This document shows positions 6,670 to 7,287 of a DNA stretch of 7,287 bases, piece after piece; position 1 is the first letter of the stretch, and each line of letters starts with the position of its first letter. A program made the translations under genes and the position numbers. This DNA comes from Bacteroidaceae bacterium. Lineage in GTDB: Bacteria; Bacteroidota; Bacteroidia; Bacteroidales; Bacteroidaceae. The DNA is taken from positions 1 to 7,287 of the forward strand of contig JAFZKR010000101.1 of assembly GCA_017551845.1 (NCBI GenBank), given 5' to 3'. The notes below the pieces were generated by a model that had not been told where the DNA came from, ran no database searches, and saw only the letters and a program-made list of their open reading frames with translations.

Positions 6670-7287
6670 ATCGTTTTTCGAAGTCTTTGAGGGCTTTGAT
6701 TGCTTTGGGGCAGAGTATGATTATGGGAATCACTGTGAACCAAGCCATGAGGCCTACGCCTATATCACCGAACTGCCAGGCAACATCGGCTTCACGCAGA
6801 GCGCCTATTACCACAAACACAAGCATCAGGATCTGGAATATGCGAATCACAAGTTTCTCCCTACGCTGATTCTTGCCCCTGAACAGATAAATGATGCTTG
6901 ACTCAGAGTAAAAATAGTACGCCATAACGGTGCTGTACACAAAGAATACCATTGCCACCGATACGAATTTGCTGCCAAAACCTGCGAATACCGTATCGAC
7001 CGCACTCTGGGTAAACCCTGCGTAGTTGCTGCCCAGTTCAGGCGCATTTGCAAGCAGCATACTGCCGGTTGAAGAATCTATAATGTTATAGGTGCCCGAT
7101 GTGAGAATCATCAGCGCTGTTGCCGTACATACAAACAGAGTATCTACATAAACCGAGAATGATTGCGCCAGACCCTGCTGAGCGGGATACTCCACATCGG
7201 CCGCACCGGATACTATGGCGCCGGTTCCCTGGCCTGCCTCATTTGAAAAGATACCACGCTTTACACCCATAGCAATTGTGGAGCCTA
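6668..7287 (-). CDS. AGCS-family sodium:alanine/amino-acid symporter, C-terminal part
   Basis: Members of this inner-membrane family (AlsT/DagA type) import alanine, glycine or glutamine with Na+. The reading frame is open to the right edge, so the N-terminal part lies outside the window. The visible segment is about 206 residues, perhaps 40-45% of a usual 450-500 aa protein. It starts GSTIAMGVKRG and contains the family signature GVKRGIFSNEAGQGTGAI, followed by QGLAQSFSVYVDTLFVCTATALMILTSG. Later hydrophobic segments lie near 7010-6900 and 6850-6700, and the protein ends in a basic cytoplasmic tail KALKDFEKR. The ATG at 7270 is internal, not the start, because family sequence continues upstream of it. 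The TAG stop overlaps the outer end of the palindromic element. The gene converges with the channel gene, and the substrate cannot be assigned. Confidence 0.93.
   Translation of the reverse strand, partial: GSTIAMGVKRGIFSNEAGQGTGAIVSGAADVEYPAQQGLAQSFSVYVDTLFVCTATALMILTSGTYNIIDSSTGSMLLANAPELGSNYAGFTQSAVDTVFAGFGSKFVSVAMVFFVYSTVMAYYFYSESSIIYLFRGKNQRREKLVIRIFQILMLVFVVIGALREADVAWQFGDIGVGLMAWFTVIPIIILCPKAIKALKDFEKR

Noticed and set aside
6437..6673. Target-site duplication flanking the palindromic element
   Set aside because: The flanks (TCTA on the left, ATCG on the right) share no direct repeat longer than two bases under any sensible choice of ends.
6476..6901. Plus-strand open frame (141 codons) starting with GTG inside the palindromic element
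   Set aside because: Its first half is translated palindrome and its second half is antisense to the clearly real symporter. It has no domain or plausible start signal, so it is a spurious frame of the repeat.

Overview
The window looks like a chromosomal segment of a Bacteroidales bacterium (Prevotella/Bacteroides-like). The evidence is the ffh-folD gene pair, leaders that are A-rich and mostly lack Shine-Dalgarno sites, a Bacteroidetes-type promoter (TTTG, 20-nt spacer, TTACTTTG), and a family 9 cellulase of the Bacteroidetes secreted type. This is inferred from content; no database comparison was possible.

Layout. Positions 1-53 are a strong hairpin cut by the window edge. Positions 111-3348 hold a tight plus-strand run of ffh (signal recognition particle GTPase), folD (one-carbon folate enzyme) and an exported CapA-type metallophosphatase-like protein. 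The gaps are 15 and 7 nt, so this is probably one operon. A promoter at 3398-3429 then drives a second plus-strand unit: a secreted GH9 endoglucanase (3455-5578) and a six-helix voltage-gated-type potassium channel with a C-terminal zinc ribbon (5575-6441). These two genes share the 4-nt ATGA overlap. On the minus strand, an AGCS-type sodium:amino-acid symporter (stop at 6668) runs off the right edge.

The most unusual part is the space between the two convergent genes. All of it (6441-6669) is one 229-bp palindromic element. It has 32-bp perfect inverted arms, a second nested inverted repeat (about 31 nt per arm), and a GC-rich core with small TTC-loop hairpins and a duplicated GCTTCGC/CCCTCCC module. 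Its arms share a roughly 20-nt core (GGGACGGTTCCTTC followed by YGTGKAC) with the hairpin at 1-53, more than 6 kb away, and two of the differences are base-paired compensations. The two copies therefore look like members of a dispersed REP/MITE-like family, plausibly mobilised in trans by a Y1 (IS200-like/RAYT) transposase that is not encoded here.

The genes are a mix of housekeeping functions (protein targeting, folate metabolism) and accessory functions (polysaccharide degradation, ion conductance, amino-acid uptake). Apart from the palindromic element, no defence system, CRISPR array, tRNA or rRNA is visible.
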